DNA of 64,000 nt from an uncultured Alphaproteobacteria bacterium (GCA_945957365.1 CAMFKI010000011.1:38841-102840), one strand, 5' to 3'; counted from the first letter of the stretch, positions 51,254-60,524 are shown. Notes: generated by a model not told the origin, from the sequence alone. Translations and numbers: made by a program.

Positions 51254-52710
51254 CCCGCGCCATCATGTTCATGGGAACGGGGTCCGACGTCGGCAAGTCG
51301 CTGATCGTGGCCGGCCTTGCAAGAGCCTTCACGAACAGGGGCTTGCGCGTTCAGCCCTTCAAACCGCAGAACATGTCGAACAATGCGGCGGTGACGGCAG
51401 ACGGCGGCGAGATCGGCCGGGCCCAGGCCCTGCAGGCGCGGGCGGCGAAGGTTCCCCCCTCGGTCCACATGAACCCGGTGCTGCTGAAGCCCGAAACCAC
51501 CACTGGCGCACAGGTCATCGTGCAGGGACAGCGCCAGGCCTCGATGACCGCGCGGGAGTATTTTCGCAGCCGGATGAAGTACATGGGCGCAGTTCTTGAC
51601 AGCTTCCATAAGGTTGCGGCGGTGGCCGACCTCGTGCTCGTCGAAGGCGCCGGCAGCCCCGGAGAGGTCAATCTGCGGAATGGCGACCTCGCGAACATGG
51701 GATTCGCCGAAGCGGCCGACCTGCCGGCGATCCTGATCGGAGACATTCACCGCGGTGGCGTCATCGCGTCGATCGTCGGAACCCTCGAGATCCTGCCACA
51801 AGCCGACAGAAATCGTCTAAAAGCATTCTTGATCAACAAGTTCCATGGCGACCCACAACTGTTTTCAGAAGGTTGCAGTTTTCTCGAAGCGCGCACCGGC
51901 GCCCCGTGTGTGGGAATCGTACCACAGTTCGACCAGGCCCGGAGCCTCCCCGCCGAGGATGCGGTGGCGCTCGAGGATGTTCTTGCAACCTCCCTTGGTG
52001 GCACGCGAATTTCAGTGTTGCGCCTGCCACGCATTGCCAATTTCGACGACCTCGATCCTCTACGCCTCGAACCCGGCGTGACGCTGACCTTCGTGCAACC
52101 GGGAGAGCCGATCCCTGCCGATACCCGGCTGGTGGTCATTCCCGGTTCGAAATCAACGATTTCCGACCTGGCCGCCGTGCGCAGGGAGGGTTGGGACATC
52201 GACCTCCTGGCGCATGTGCGGCGTGGCGGGATGGTGCTCGGACTGTGCGGCGGATACCAGATGCTGGGCCAGACGGTCAGCGATCCCCAAGGGCTGGAAG
52301 GCGAACCGGGCAGCGTGCCGGGCCTGGGGTTGCTGGACGTTGAAACGACCCTCCTGCCCGACAAGACACTGACCAGTGTGACCGGCATCCATGCTGCCAG
52401 CGGCGCCAGGCTGCACGGCTATGAAATCCATCTTGGCGCGACCTCCGGTGCGGATTGCCAACGCCCCTTCGCCATGCTGGAGGGGCGACCGGATGGCGCC
52501 GTGAGCGTGTCCGGACAGGTGATGGGAAGCTACCTGCACGGTTGCTTCGCAAGCGATGACTTCCGGGCCAAGTTCCTGACATCGCTGGGTATTCAGGCAA
52601 GCGAGCTGATCTTCGAGCAGACCATCGAACGGGTGCTGGACGAACTCGCCGCGCATCTCGAAGCCAGTCTCGACCTCGAACTCATCCTGTCTCTGGCAAG
52701 GGAGCTGTGA
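51250..52710 (+). CDS. cobQ: Cobyric acid synthase CobQ (CbiP)
   Basis: A 486-residue amidotransferase that amidates carboxylates b, d, e and g of adenosylcobyrinic acid a,c-diamide. The N-terminal synthetase part has [20 protein letters not shown] and [11 protein letters not shown]; the glutaminase domain shows [10 protein letters not shown] (nucleophile Cys) and [11 protein letters not shown] (catalytic His). GTG start in a four-base overlap with cobB and TGATG overlap with cobD. The length is normal and all motifs are intact. Confidence 0.96.
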   Translation: MTRAIMFMGTGSDVGKSLIVAGLARAFTNRGLRVQPFKPQNMSNNAAVTADGGEIGRAQALQARAAKVPPSVHMNPVLLKPETTTGAQVIVQGQRQASMTAREYFRSRMKYMGAVLDSFHKVAAVADLVLVEGAGSPGEVNLRNGDLANMGFAEAADLPAILIGDIHRGGVIASIVGTLEILPQADRNRLKAFLINKFHGDPQLFSEGCSFLEARTGAPCVGIVPQFDQARSLPAEDAVALEDVLATSLGGTRISVLRLPRIANFDDLDPLRLEPGVTLTFVQPGEPIPADTRLVVIPGSKSTISDLAAVRREGWDIDLLAHVRRGGMVLGLCGGYQMLGQTVSDPQGLEGEPGSVPGLGLLDVETTLLPDKTLTSVTGIHAASGARLHGYEIHLGATSGADCQRPFAMLEGRPDGAVSVSGQVMGSYLHGCFASDDFRAKFLTSLGIQASELIFEQTIERVLDELAAHLEASLDLELILSLAREL

Positions 52711-53678
52711 TGGAGTGGCCGGTCCTGGTCTTCGGCCGCGCCGCCTGGGCGCTGCTGATCGAGCGCTTCCTGGGCTATCCCGACGCCCTGTTCCAGCGCA
52801 TCAGCCATCCGGTGGTGTGGATCGGAAAGCTCATCGTCTGGCTGGACAAGCAATTGAATACCCAGGGTGTTTCGCCTCAGGAAGGGCGCTTGCGCGGGGC
52901 CTTGGCCGTGGCCATCCTTCTGGCGGTGGCCTTCATCCCCTCCTACCTCATCGCGCGGTGGCTCACGCACTGGCCGCTGGGATGGCTGGCGGAGGCCCTG
53001 CTCGCAACCACCCTGATTGCCCAGAAATCACTTAAAGATCATGTGCTTGCCGTGCATGACGGGCTCGGCAGGTCGCTTGCGGAAGGCCGTGAGAAGGTGA
53101 GCATGATCGTCGGCCGCGACCCCAACCAGCTCGATGAGGCCGGAGTGGCCAAGGCGGCGCTGGAAAGCCTCGCCGAAAATGCCTCCGACGGCATCGTGGC
53201 GCCGGTTCTGTGGTACGCTCTGCTCGGCCTTCCGGGCATCGCGATGTACAAGGCAGTCAATACCGCTGACTCGATGATCGGTCATAAATCCGAGAAATAC
53301 CAATGGTTTGGCTGGGCGGCTGCGCGGCTGGACGATGCCGTGAACCTGCCCGCCTCGCGGCTCACCGGCTATCTCTTCGCCGCTGCCGAGCCGGCGCGCT
53401 TCGGCGCGATCGTGGCGGTGATGACGCGCGATGCGCCGAAGCATGGCTCGCCCAATGCGGGCTGGCCCGAGGCTGCCATGGCGGCGGCCCTCGGCGTGCG
53501 CTTCGGCGGGCCGCGGAGCTACCATGGCGAGATGGTCGACCTGCCCTACATGGGCGAGGGTCGCGATGCCATCACGCGGGATGACATCCGGCGTGGTCTG
53601 CGCGTGTTGTCGCGCGCCATGTGGATGTTGTTTCTGGTGTTGCTGTGTGTTGCGATTCTGGTTGCCGCAGTTGATTAG
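52710..53678 (+). CDS. cobD: Adenosylcobinamide-phosphate synthase CobD (CbiB)
   Basis: A 322-residue membrane protein with about five helices (LRGALAVAILLAVAFIPSYL; the C-terminal MLFLVLLCVAILVAAV) that attaches aminopropanol (phosphate) to cobyric acid. Typical motifs are ISHPVVWIGKLI, KVSMIVGRDPNQLDEAGVAK, ESLAENASDGIVAPVLWYAL and MIGHKSEKYQWFGWAAARLD. Last gene of the cobA-cobB-cobQ-cobD run, which is coupled by overlaps throughout. Its stop overlaps that of the convergent cobU gene by four bases. Confidence 0.96.
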   Translation: MEWPVLVFGRAAWALLIERFLGYPDALFQRISHPVVWIGKLIVWLDKQLNTQGVSPQEGRLRGALAVAILLAVAFIPSYLIARWLTHWPLGWLAEALLATTLIAQKSLKDHVLAVHDGLGRSLAEGREKVSMIVGRDPNQLDEAGVAKAALESLAENASDGIVAPVLWYALLGLPGIAMYKAVNTADSMIGHKSEKYQWFGWAAARLDDAVNLPASRLTGYLFAAAEPARFGAIVAVMTRDAPKHGSPNAGWPEAAMAAALGVRFGGPRSYHGEMVDLPYMGEGRDAITRDDIRRGLRVLSRAMWMLFLVLLCVAILVAAVD

Positions 53679-54178
53679 CCCTTGAGCTTCAGGGGCAACC
53701 CGGCCGCAACGAAGAAAACGGTCTCAGAAATCGACGCGAAAGCCTGGTTGGCGAACCCCTGCTCATCCCTGAAGCGGCGCGCCATGGCATTCTCCGGGAC
53801 GATGGAGAGGCCGACCTCGTTCGACACGAGGATGACCTGTGCCGGGCAGGCCTCGAGCGCTGCACAAAGTTTGCTCACCTCGGCACGAAGGTCACGGTCG
53901 TGATGCATGAGGTTCCCGAGCCAGACGGTGATGCAGTCGAGCAGGACGAGGCCGTCGCGCGGCAGCGCCGCGGCGGGGTCGAGTGTCGACTCGATGGTGG
54001 TCCAGCCGTCGCCGGCCCGCTGCTCGCGATGGCGGGCGATGCGCTGGCGCATCTCGTCGTCGAAGGCTTCGGCGGTGGCGATGTAGGTGCGGGGTCCGCC
54101 GTGCTCCTGGGCGAGGCTTTCCGCGAAGCGGCTCTTGCCGGAACGGGCGCCGCCCAGAACGAGCGTGATCCTGCTCAT
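53675..54178 (-). CDS. cobU: Adenosylcobinamide kinase / adenosylcobinamide-phosphate guanylyltransferase CobU (CobP)
   Basis: A 167-residue bifunctional enzyme that phosphorylates adenosylcobinamide and transfers GMP to form adenosylcobinamide-GDP. P-loop GGARSGKS (residues 8-15), TYIATAEAFDDEMRQRIARH with the guanylylated-His region, LDCITVWLGNL and VSNEVGLSIVPE are family-specific. Start ATG 54178 overlaps the DUF1636 stop (ATGA). An 18-residue longer frame exists but overlaps DUF1636 deeply and is not conserved. Confidence 0.95.
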   Translation of the reverse strand: MSRITLVLGGARSGKSRFAESLAQEHGGPRTYIATAEAFDDEMRQRIARHREQRAGDGWTTIESTLDPAAALPRDGLVLLDCITVWLGNLMHHDRDLRAEVSKLCAALEACPAQVILVSNEVGLSIVPENAMARRFRDEQGFANQAFASISETVFFVAAGLPLKLKG

Positions 54179-54546
54179 GCCGGAGCCCGGGGAATGCGGG
54201 CGATGAAATGGCCGCGCATGCGGTCCGGCCACTGGCGGAAGGGGACTTCGCCGGTCTCCGACTGCTCATGGAGCGTGAACCAGTCGAGGATCGCCTCGGC
54301 CTGTTCGCGGCTCGGTTCGTGGTCGCCGGTGAAATAGGTGAAGCGGCCGCCGTCGCGCAGCACGACGGAGCAATGGCGCTTGCAGTTCCACAGGCAGGCC
54401 TGGGTGACGACCGGAAGGTCCAGCCCGCGGGCGGCGATGGCATCGGTCATGTGGGCGATCAGCGTCTCGCCGCCGGTGCGGCCGTCGGGGGCCAGCTTCT
54501 CGGTGGCCGAGAACTTGCAGGTCGAACACATGACGATGTCGCGCAT
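54175..54546 (-). CDS. DUF1636 family cysteine-rich (putative metal-binding) protein
   Basis: A 123-residue cytosolic protein matching DUF1636, a small family found mostly next to cobalamin genes. Cys residues are at CSTC near the N-terminus and in [14 protein letters not shown], a pattern like thioredoxin-fold [2Fe-2S] or other metal-binding proteins. It is the first gene of a two-gene unit with cobU, joined by a four-base overlap. The exact role is unknown; delivery of cobalt or a redox function in corrinoid metabolism are both possible and not distinguishable here. Confidence 0.85.
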   Translation of the reverse strand: MRDIVMCSTCKFSATEKLAPDGRTGGETLIAHMTDAIAARGLDLPVVTQACLWNCKRHCSVVLRDGGRFTYFTGDHEPSREQAEAILDWFTLHEQSETGEVPFRQWPDRMRGHFIARIPRAPA

Positions 54547-54638
54547 CGGGCGGGTTTTCTCGGGTTGCCAAGGGACGGGCCTTCAATGTAGGCATTCCAC
54601 TGACCTGTCAACGCGATGCATGGGGCGATGAAACCGGC

Positions 54639-55406
54639 ATGACCTTCCGCTCGATCGCCTTCCTCGCATCGGAGTCGCCCGAGGCCCGCGAGGCTGTCCA
54701 GACCCTGACGGCGCGGCATGGCAATGCCGACCCGGACAAGGCCGACTGCGTGGTGGCGCTGGGCGGCGACGGGCTGATGCTGCAGGCGCTGCACCGCTTC
54801 GTCTCCACCGGCACCCCGATCTACGGCATGAACCGCGGCACGGTGGGCTTCCTGATGAACGATTATGGCGCGAACGGCCTGCCGGAACGGCTGGCGGCGG
54901 CGGAAATGACGGTGATCCACCCCCTCGCCATGACGGCGGTGGACGAGACCGGCAGGACCCACCGCGCCATCGCCTTCAACGAGGTCTCGCTGCTGCGCCA
55001 GCGCCACCAGGCCGCCAAGCTGACGATCGCCATCGACGACCGGCCGCGGCTCGAGGAGCTGACCTGCGACGGCATCCTGGTGGCCACGCCCGCCGGCAGC
55101 ACGGCCTACAATCTCTCCGCCCACGGACCGATCCTGCCGATCAACTCGAACCTGCTGGCGCTGACCCCGATCAGCGCCTTTCGCCCGCGCGGCTGGCGCG
55201 GCGCCATCCTGCCCTCCGCGGCCAAGGTGACGATCACCATCCTCGAGGGTGAAAAGCGCCCGGTCGCGGCGGTCGCCGACCATGTGGAAGTGCGCCACGT
55301 GCGCCAGGTGGAGGTGGCCCAGGACACCGCACATGCCGCGCGCATCCTGTTCGACCCCGGCCACAGCCTGGCCGAGCGCGTGCTGCGCGAGCAGTTCAGG
55401 TTCTGA
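54639..55406 (+). CDS. nadK: NAD kinase
   Basis: A 255-residue enzyme phosphorylating NAD to NADP. The catalytic GGDG lies in [17 protein letters not shown], followed by [22 protein letters not shown] and [20 protein letters not shown], all characteristic of the short proteobacterial NadK. It is a single gene, transcribed divergently from the DUF1636-cobU unit across a 92-base gap and convergently with the DUF2336 gene (15-base gap). No anomalies. Confidence 0.96.
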   Translation: MTFRSIAFLASESPEAREAVQTLTARHGNADPDKADCVVALGGDGLMLQALHRFVSTGTPIYGMNRGTVGFLMNDYGANGLPERLAAAEMTVIHPLAMTAVDETGRTHRAIAFNEVSLLRQRHQAAKLTIAIDDRPRLEELTCDGILVATPAGSTAYNLSAHGPILPINSNLLALTPISAFRPRGWRGAILPSAAKVTITILEGEKRPVAAVADHVEVRHVRQVEVAQDTAHAARILFDPGHSLAERVLREQFRF

Positions 55407-55421
55407 GGGTGCGCACCGGGC

Positions 55422-56597
55422 TCAGGCGGCGCGCTGCAGCCCGGCGCGGAGGCGCACCGCCAGGTCGCGGGCGGTGCCGGCGGCGTAGCGGCCGACGTGG
55501 TCGAGATTGCGCGGCTGCTCGGCGACCGGCATGGCCTCGTAACTTGTGAGCAGCTTCTCGATCAGCACCGTGCCGAACTCCTCGGCCGAGAGGCGGAGCC
55601 CGTCCTCCTGCTCGTCGCCGGCGACGTCGCAGGCGGCCTGGAGCGTCCAGTAGCAGCCTTGCGGCAGGCCGCAGCGGGCGTGCAGCGCCTTGAGCTTGCC
55701 GCGCTCGTTCATCATCTCCTCGACGCGGCGCAGCGGCAGGCGCGACAGGCTGGCGAGGCACTGCGCCACCACGTTCATGACGCCCTGGCAGGCGGCGCGC
55801 ACGATGAGCGAGGGGGTGAGCATGTCGCTGTCGATCAGGAAGGCCACCGCCTCCGGCAGGTCATGGGGCATGGCGTTGGCGAGGATGTCGAGGGTGGCGC
55901 CCTCTTCCGCCTCGACCACCAGCTGCGCACCCTCGATGGTGGGAAGCCAGCCGCGTTCGGTGAGCAGCGTGCGGATGCCGGTTGCCGCTCGGCGCGCCTG
56001 CACGATGCGGATGATGGGCGGCAGATCCGGCCGGTCGAGCAGCAGCTCGAGCATTTCCTTCTCGCCGGCGAAGCGCCGGTAGAGGGTGCTGAACTGTTCC
56101 GGCCGGAGCACGACGGAGGCATTCTCGAGCAGCAGCGCATTGACCGGCAGCGACAGTTCGGCGGTGATGACGTCGACCGCCTCCTGCGACACGTCGTGGC
56201 GCGTGGCGATGACCGCCTGGCGCGCCTCGCCGCCCGCACGCAGCACCGCCAGCATGCGCAGCGAATCGAGCGCCGGGGTGGCGGCGAGGAAGGGCAGCGC
56301 GATGTCGTCCTCATCCGCCACGATGGCGAAGAGGAGATCGGCATCGAGCATGGCGAGGCCCGCCAGCGCCTCGGCGAAAGCCTGGCGCACCGTGGCATCC
56401 GCATCGGCGGCGAGGCGGCGGGCAACCGGCATGACCTGCTCGCGCTCGCCCGGCGGGGTCGCGGGATCGGCGAGGAAGCGGGCGATCTGCAGGGCCAGGC
56501 TGGTGCGGCGTGCCGCATCGCCACAGGCGATCACGTCCATGAAGACCTGGATATCGAGGCCGAAGGTGGGTTCCTGCTTGTCCGCGTGCTGCATCAT
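55422..56597 (-). CDS. DUF2336 family protein
   Basis: A 391-residue mainly helical protein matching DUF2336, an alphaproteobacterial family with HEAT/ARM-like repeats and no settled function (some relatives are linked to cell-cycle or stress signalling). Visible repeats include LALQIARFLADPATPPGERE, VARRLAADADATVRQAFAEA, LADGL-like segments, and RHDVSQEAVDVITAELSLPV. It lacks signal peptide and membrane helices. Encoded alone; a 140-base gap with AT-rich start (TTTAAGATTTGGTT) separates it from the MFS gene and probably contains its promoter. Confidence 0.8.
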   Translation of the reverse strand: MMQHADKQEPTFGLDIQVFMDVIACGDAARRTSLALQIARFLADPATPPGEREQVMPVARRLAADADATVRQAFAEALAGLAMLDADLLFAIVADEDDIALPFLAATPALDSLRMLAVLRAGGEARQAVIATRHDVSQEAVDVITAELSLPVNALLLENASVVLRPEQFSTLYRRFAGEKEMLELLLDRPDLPPIIRIVQARRAATGIRTLLTERGWLPTIEGAQLVVEAEEGATLDILANAMPHDLPEAVAFLIDSDMLTPSLIVRAACQGVMNVVAQCLASLSRLPLRRVEEMMNERGKLKALHARCGLPQGCYWTLQAACDVAGDEQEDGLRLSAEEFGTVLIEKLLTSYEAMPVAEQPRNLDHVGRYAAGTARDLAVRLRAGLQRAA

Positions 56598-56737
56598 GTG
56601 AGTCTCCAGGCCTCATCCTGCCCGCGGGAGGTTTAAGATTTGGTTCACCATGCCGACCGCAGCGTGTGGGTGGATGCGGGCGAGGCAGCCCTATGCCGGA
56701 GGACGAGCCGAGCGGAGACCCGGGCGGCGCCGCCCCC

Positions 56738-57955
56738 TCAGTCCTGCAGCAGGGGTGCGTTGGCGGGGGTGGAGATGGGGCTCACCGCCATCACGTCGCG
56801 GCCCTGGGCCTTGATGTGGTCGGGATGGCGCCAGTTGCGCCAGAAGGCGAAGCCGGCGAGCGCGCCGTTGACGACGATCATGAAGATCAGGAAGCCGGCG
56901 CGGCCGATCTCGCTCATCAGCGAGCCCGCCAGGATGGGGCCGATGATCGAGCCCACGCCATAGAGCAGCACGAGCTTGGCGGAGGCGCCCAGCACCTGCT
57001 CCTTCCTGAGGTGGTCGTTGGCATGGGCGATGACCAGGGAATAGACCGGCAGCGAGACGATGCCGAACAGCGTCATCAGCGCGATGAGCATGAACCAGGT
57101 GACGTAATAGCCGCCGGCCAGGATGATCGCCGGCACGATGGCCGCCGCGAGGCTGAGCAGCATGATGATGGTGCGCCGGTCGATGCGATCCGACACCCAG
57201 CCGATGGGATACTGCGAGAGGATGACGCCGAAGGGCGGCAGCGCCATCATGATCGACACCCAGACCAGCGGCAGGCCCATGGCCAGGCCGAAGATGACGC
57301 CCAAGGCAAAGAAGGCGCTCTGCCCGAGGCCGCAGCCGATCACCCCGACGACGGCGAGCGGCGAGGCCTGCCAGATGTCGGCGATGCGCACGCTCTTCGC
57401 GCCCTCGACGCTGGGCTGTTCCGACGGCACCAGGATGAGCGGCACCAGCGACATCGACAGGAGGCAGGAGACGACGATGAAGCGCACGTAGCCCGACGTG
57501 TCGGTGATGTTGAGCAGCAACTGCCCGAGCCCCAGCGCGCCATAGGTGACGATCATGTAGAGCGACAGCATCTGGCCGCGGTTGCGGTTGGTGGAGGCGG
57601 CGTTGAGCCAGCTTTCGCAGACGATGTACATGCCCGAGACGCACAAGCCGGTGAGGATGCGCAGCAGGAACCAGAACACCGGGTTGGCCCACAAGGGGAA
57701 CAGCAGCACCACGGTGGAGACGATCGAGGCGAGGCCGCCGAAGGTGCGCACGTGGCCCACGCTCTTGACCAGGCGCGGCGCGGCAAAGGTCGAGAGCAGC
57801 ATGCCCGCCGAATAGCCCGCCATGACGAGGCCCGTCGTCCAGGTCGAGAATTGCGCCTGGTCGGCCGACAGCGAGACCAGCGAGCCGTTGAGGCCGTGGC
57901 CGAGGCACAGAAGCGCGGCGCTGGCGAGGAGCACCCAGAGAGAGGCGTTGTTCAT
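56738..57955 (-). CDS. MFS transporter (YcaD-like)
   Basis: A 405-residue major facilitator with twelve predicted helices. N-terminal half: SLWVLLASAALLCLGHGLNG and VMAGYSAGMLLSTFAAPRLV; the loop 2-3 region is KSVGHVRTFGG; the central VSEGA-type linker is PSEQPSVEGAKSV; loop 8-9 SQYPIGWVSDRIDRR is a typical MFS motif A copy. The overall sequence resembles the YcaD subgroup, for which substrates are not established. The gene precedes (on the minus strand it follows) the pseudo-receiver gene by 31 bases, so the two may be co-transcribed. Confidence 0.88.
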   Translation of the reverse strand: MNNASLWVLLASAALLCLGHGLNGSLVSLSADQAQFSTWTTGLVMAGYSAGMLLSTFAAPRLVKSVGHVRTFGGLASIVSTVVLLFPLWANPVFWFLLRILTGLCVSGMYIVCESWLNAASTNRNRGQMLSLYMIVTYGALGLGQLLLNITDTSGYVRFIVVSCLLSMSLVPLILVPSEQPSVEGAKSVRIADIWQASPLAVVGVIGCGLGQSAFFALGVIFGLAMGLPLVWVSIMMALPPFGVILSQYPIGWVSDRIDRRTIIMLLSLAAAIVPAIILAGGYYVTWFMLIALMTLFGIVSLPVYSLVIAHANDHLRKEQVLGASAKLVLLYGVGSIIGPILAGSLMSEIGRAGFLIFMIVVNGALAGFAFWRNWRHPDHIKAQGRDVMAVSPISTPANAPLLQD

Positions 57956-57986
57956 GTCTCCCTCTCTCAGCCCATTGCGACAGAAA

Positions 57987-58355
57987 TCAGACGGCGATAC
58001 CGGCCTGGCGGAGCTTGAAGTGCAGGAGGTCGCGGTCGAGCGGCATCATCAGCACGTCGGCTGCGCCCTCGAGGATGGACTGGCCGAACATCTCGGTGTC
58101 GGGCGTCTCGGCGAAGAGGAAGACCACGGGCGGCTTGCCGCGCGCCGACAGGCGCAGGCGCTTGACGAAATCCTTCGGCGCGCCGCCATTGGCCCGCGCC
58201 GACAGCATGACCACGTCGGGCGAGTTGTCGTTGCAGAAGCGCACGGCCTCGTCGGCGCCGTTGGTCAGCGACGTCTCGAGCCCGAGCCCCGAGAGCATCT
58301 CGCCGAGATGCTGCCGACCCCTGCCCTCTTCATCAATGAGCAGACACCTGGTCAT
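57987..58355 (-). CDS. Receiver-like domain protein with degenerate phosphorylation site
   Basis: A 122-residue single receiver fold (MTRCLLIDEEGRGRQHLGEM; DEAVRFCNDNSPDVVMLSAR; KPPVVFLFAETPD; EGAADVLMMPLDRDLLHFKL). The acidic pair after strand 1 remains (DEE), but the phosphoacceptor Asp after strand 3 is Ser (VVMLS), the Thr/Ser after strand 4 is missing, and the Lys before the cis-Pro is Met (LMMP). It should thus not be phosphorylated and is a pseudo-receiver. The ATG at 58355 is chosen because strand 1 begins there. A striking cluster of DnaA boxes and a CtrA site lies in its upstream region. Confidence 0.8.
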   Translation of the reverse strand: MTRCLLIDEEGRGRQHLGEMLSGLGLETSLTNGADEAVRFCNDNSPDVVMLSARANGGAPKDFVKRLRLSARGKPPVVFLFAETPDTEMFGQSILEGAADVLMMPLDRDLLHFKLRQAGIAV

Positions 58356-58436
58356 GTCCACAAACCTCTCCGACTCCACTGGAACGCCGGCTCAACCGCC
58401 TTCGCGTCCGTGAGGGCAAAACCTGCGCCGGGCTGG

Positions 58437-58533
58437 TTAATGAGCGGTTAACGAAGTTATCCACAGCTTATCCACAGGATGTAAACAGCTGACGAAGCCC
58501 GGAAAAAGCGATTTATGAACAGATTTGTCCACA
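58437..58533. promoter_or_regulatory. Cluster of DnaA boxes with a CtrA site upstream of the pseudo-receiver gene
   Basis: Within 100 bases there is a CtrA consensus TTAA-TGAGCGG-TTAAC (58437-58452), two perfect DnaA boxes TTATCCACA in direct orientation at 58457-58465 and 58468-58476, and a one-mismatch box TTGTCCACA at 58525-58533, with AT-richer DNA between. GANTC (CcrM-type) sites lie at 58372 and 58582. The cluster sits in the 238-base gap upstream of the pseudo-receiver gene. Confidence 0.75.
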
Positions 58534-58593
58534 ATGGCCGAATTGCGGCAGTTGCGATCCCGGGAGGATTCCATCCGGGTGAGTCGCAGCGCG

Positions 58594-59184
58594 TCAGTCG
58601 GGCCGGCGCATGCGCCAGACCTCGGTCACCGTGGCATATTCGCTGTAGCCCAGGCGGGCGATGGGCTGCATGGCGGCGGTGTCCACCCGGCCGTCGTGGA
58701 TGAAGCGGTCGTCGATGTAGATGCCCAGCACCCGGCCGACGATGAGGAAGTTATGGGCGTTGCCGTCATCGTCCGGCAGCGGGACGATGCGGTGCAGGCA
58801 ACATTCGAGCGCCGCCGGGCTTTCGGCGACGCGCGGCGGCCGGACGATGTGGCTGTCCGCCTTGGTGAGGCCGGCGAGTTCGAATTCATCGCTGGTGACA
58901 TGGGCGGAGGAGGCATTCATCTTCTCGCGCAGGTCATAGGTGGCGAGGCTGAAGGTGAATTCGCCCGTCGCCTCGATGTTCGTCATCGAGTCCTTGCGCG
59001 GTCCGCTGCCGAAGGCGACGTAATGCGGGGCCTGCGAGAAGGCATTGAAGTAGCTGTAGGGTGCGAGGTTGATCTGGCCGGCGGGCGACAGCGTCGACAC
59101 CCAGCCGATGGGGCGCGGCGCCACGATGGCCTTGAACGGATCGTACTGGAAGCCGTGGTCGTTCTTCACCGCATCGTAGAACAT
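58594..59184 (-). CDS. Flavin reductase family (FMN-binding split barrel) protein
   Basis: A 196-residue protein of the flavin reductase-like domain: RPIGWVSTLSPAGQINLAPY and SYFNAFSQAPHYVAFGSG are the FMN-contacting segments at the N-terminus, with YDLREKMNASSAHVTSDEFE and LIVGRVLGIYIDD further on. Relatives supply reduced flavin or act as oxygenase components. It is the last gene of a three-gene minus-strand run (nitroreductase - HAD phosphatase - flavin reductase), where its start shares one base with the HAD stop. Substrate unknown. Confidence 0.88.
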   Translation of the reverse strand: MFYDAVKNDHGFQYDPFKAIVAPRPIGWVSTLSPAGQINLAPYSYFNAFSQAPHYVAFGSGPRKDSMTNIEATGEFTFSLATYDLREKMNASSAHVTSDEFELAGLTKADSHIVRPPRVAESPAALECCLHRIVPLPDDDGNAHNFLIVGRVLGIYIDDRFIHDGRVDTAAMQPIARLGYSEYATVTEVWRMRRPD

Positions 59185-59888
59185 CAGAGGCTCCGCAGAA
59201 GCGCCGGGAGATCGGCCACGCTGTCGATGGTGTAATCGGCGAGATGCGCGATGTCGGCGCGCCCGGCATTGCCGGAGAGCACGGCGATGGCGAGCCCTGC
59301 CCCGCCGTTGCGTGCCTCCGCCATGTCATGGTGGTTGTCGCCCACCATGGCGATCGACGCGGCGGGAAGCCCGGTGATCTCGGCGAACCGGCGGATCATG
59401 TTTCCGGCGGGCTTGGCGACGGCGACGGTGTCGGCCGCAATGATGTCGTCGAAGTGCTCGATCACGCCCACTTCCGCCATGTGGGCGCGGGCCGACAGGT
59501 GGCTGTCATTGGTGGCGACGCCGAGCTTCAGGCCCATGGCGCGGAGGTCACTGAGGATCGGTTCCAGCGGCATGAGCGGCACCAGCTTGTCGCGCACCAT
59601 CTGGGCGAAGCGGTGCTCGAGGCGCTCGAGATGGTCGTCGAGCGCCGCACCCTTGAGATCCGGCCACCAGATGGCGGCGATCTCGCGGTTGGTTCCTCCC
59701 GCCAGCGGCGAACCGGCCTTCAGCTTGCCCGTGCCGCGGTCGTAGCCGGCCACTTCCATCAGGGCTTCGGCGCCGGCATCGTCGGTGGAAAAGAGCTGCT
59801 TCAGCGCTTCGCGGTAGATCGGCACCCACGTCGCGTCGACGTCGATCAGCGTGCCGTCCTTGTCGAAGAGGACTCCCCTGATTTTCAT
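59184..59888 (-). CDS. HAD-family phosphatase (phosphoglycolate phosphatase-like)
   Basis: A 234-residue haloacid-dehalogenase-type hydrolase. Motif I is FDKDGTLID (Asp9, Asp11), motif II VATNDS, motif III lysine in AVAKPAGNM, motif IV MVGDNHHDMAEARNG. The cap domain lies between I and II. It is close to phosphoglycolate phosphatase-like subfamily IA proteins; 2-phosphoglycolate is a plausible but unproven substrate. The ATG at 59888 overlaps the nitroreductase stop by four bases; the frame remains open upstream into the nitroreductase but without homology. Confidence 0.9.
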   Translation of the reverse strand: MKIRGVLFDKDGTLIDVDATWVPIYREALKQLFSTDDAGAEALMEVAGYDRGTGKLKAGSPLAGGTNREIAAIWWPDLKGAALDDHLERLEHRFAQMVRDKLVPLMPLEPILSDLRAMGLKLGVATNDSHLSARAHMAEVGVIEHFDDIIAADTVAVAKPAGNMIRRFAEITGLPAASIAMVGDNHHDMAEARNGGAGLAIAVLSGNAGRADIAHLADYTIDSVADLPALLRSL

Positions 59889-60475
59889 GATGCCTGCCAG
59901 CGGGTGAGCAGCGTCGCCGGATCGGGCCGCGGCCGGTCCTCGAGCGGGCCCGAGGGCGTGCCGAGATAGATCAGGCCGGCCAGCTTCTCGTGGGTCGCGA
60001 GGCCCATGGCGGCGGCGATCTCGGCGTCGTAGACCACCCAGTCGGTGTTCCACTGGCAGCCAAGCCCGAGGGCCGTCGCGGCATAGAGGACATTCATGCA
60101 CACGGCGGCGGCCGAGAGCTGCTGCTCCCACAGCGGGATCTTGGGGTTCTCCTTGGCCGCGGAGACGACGCCCAGCACCGTGGGCGCGCGCAGGAACAGG
60201 CCGTGGACGAAGCCCAGCGTCTGCTCGCCATGATCGGGATGGAGCTGCTGCCAGCGCGCCTTCATCACGTCCCCGAAGGCGGCGCGCGCCGCACCCTCCC
60301 ACAGGATGAAGCGCCAGGGCGCGAGCTTGCCGTGATCGGGCACCCGCACCGCGGCGGCGAGGATCTCGGCGAGCTGGCCAGCCGTTGGCCCCGGCTCCGT
60401 CATGGCCTTGGCGGAGGCCGATTTGCGGGTCCCGAGAAGCGCCAGGACGGAGGATGTGTCGTTGAAAGTCTGCAT
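59885..60475 (-). CDS. Nitroreductase family protein (YdjA-like)
   Basis: A 196-residue FMN-dependent oxidoreductase of the nitroreductase fold. The segment AAVRVPDHGKLAPWRFILWE is characteristic of the YdjA subgroup, followed by KIPLWEQQLSAAAVCMNVLY and LGLGCQWNTDWVVYD. These enzymes act as dimers with NAD(P)H. The ATG at 60475 begins MQTFNDTSSVLALL; 19 further codons upstream are open but not conserved. The gene leads a run with the HAD phosphatase and flavin reductase genes and is divergent from the secreted protein gene at 60599. Confidence 0.88.
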   Translation of the reverse strand: MQTFNDTSSVLALLGTRKSASAKAMTEPGPTAGQLAEILAAAVRVPDHGKLAPWRFILWEGAARAAFGDVMKARWQQLHPDHGEQTLGFVHGLFLRAPTVLGVVSAAKENPKIPLWEQQLSAAAVCMNVLYAATALGLGCQWNTDWVVYDAEIAAAMGLATHEKLAGLIYLGTPSGPLEDRPRPDPATLLTRWQAS

Positions 60476-60524
60476 GATGTTTCCACTCTGGCGGGCGCGC
60501 CCGGAAAAGGCAATCCCGCCCGCA

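Noticed and set aside
58380..58593. Chromosomal replication origin at the DnaA/CtrA cluster
   Set aside because: The gap is only 238 bases, has just three good DnaA boxes, and none of the usual alphaproteobacterial origin neighbours (hemE, parAB, gidA, dnaA) is present. A regulatory role is more likely.
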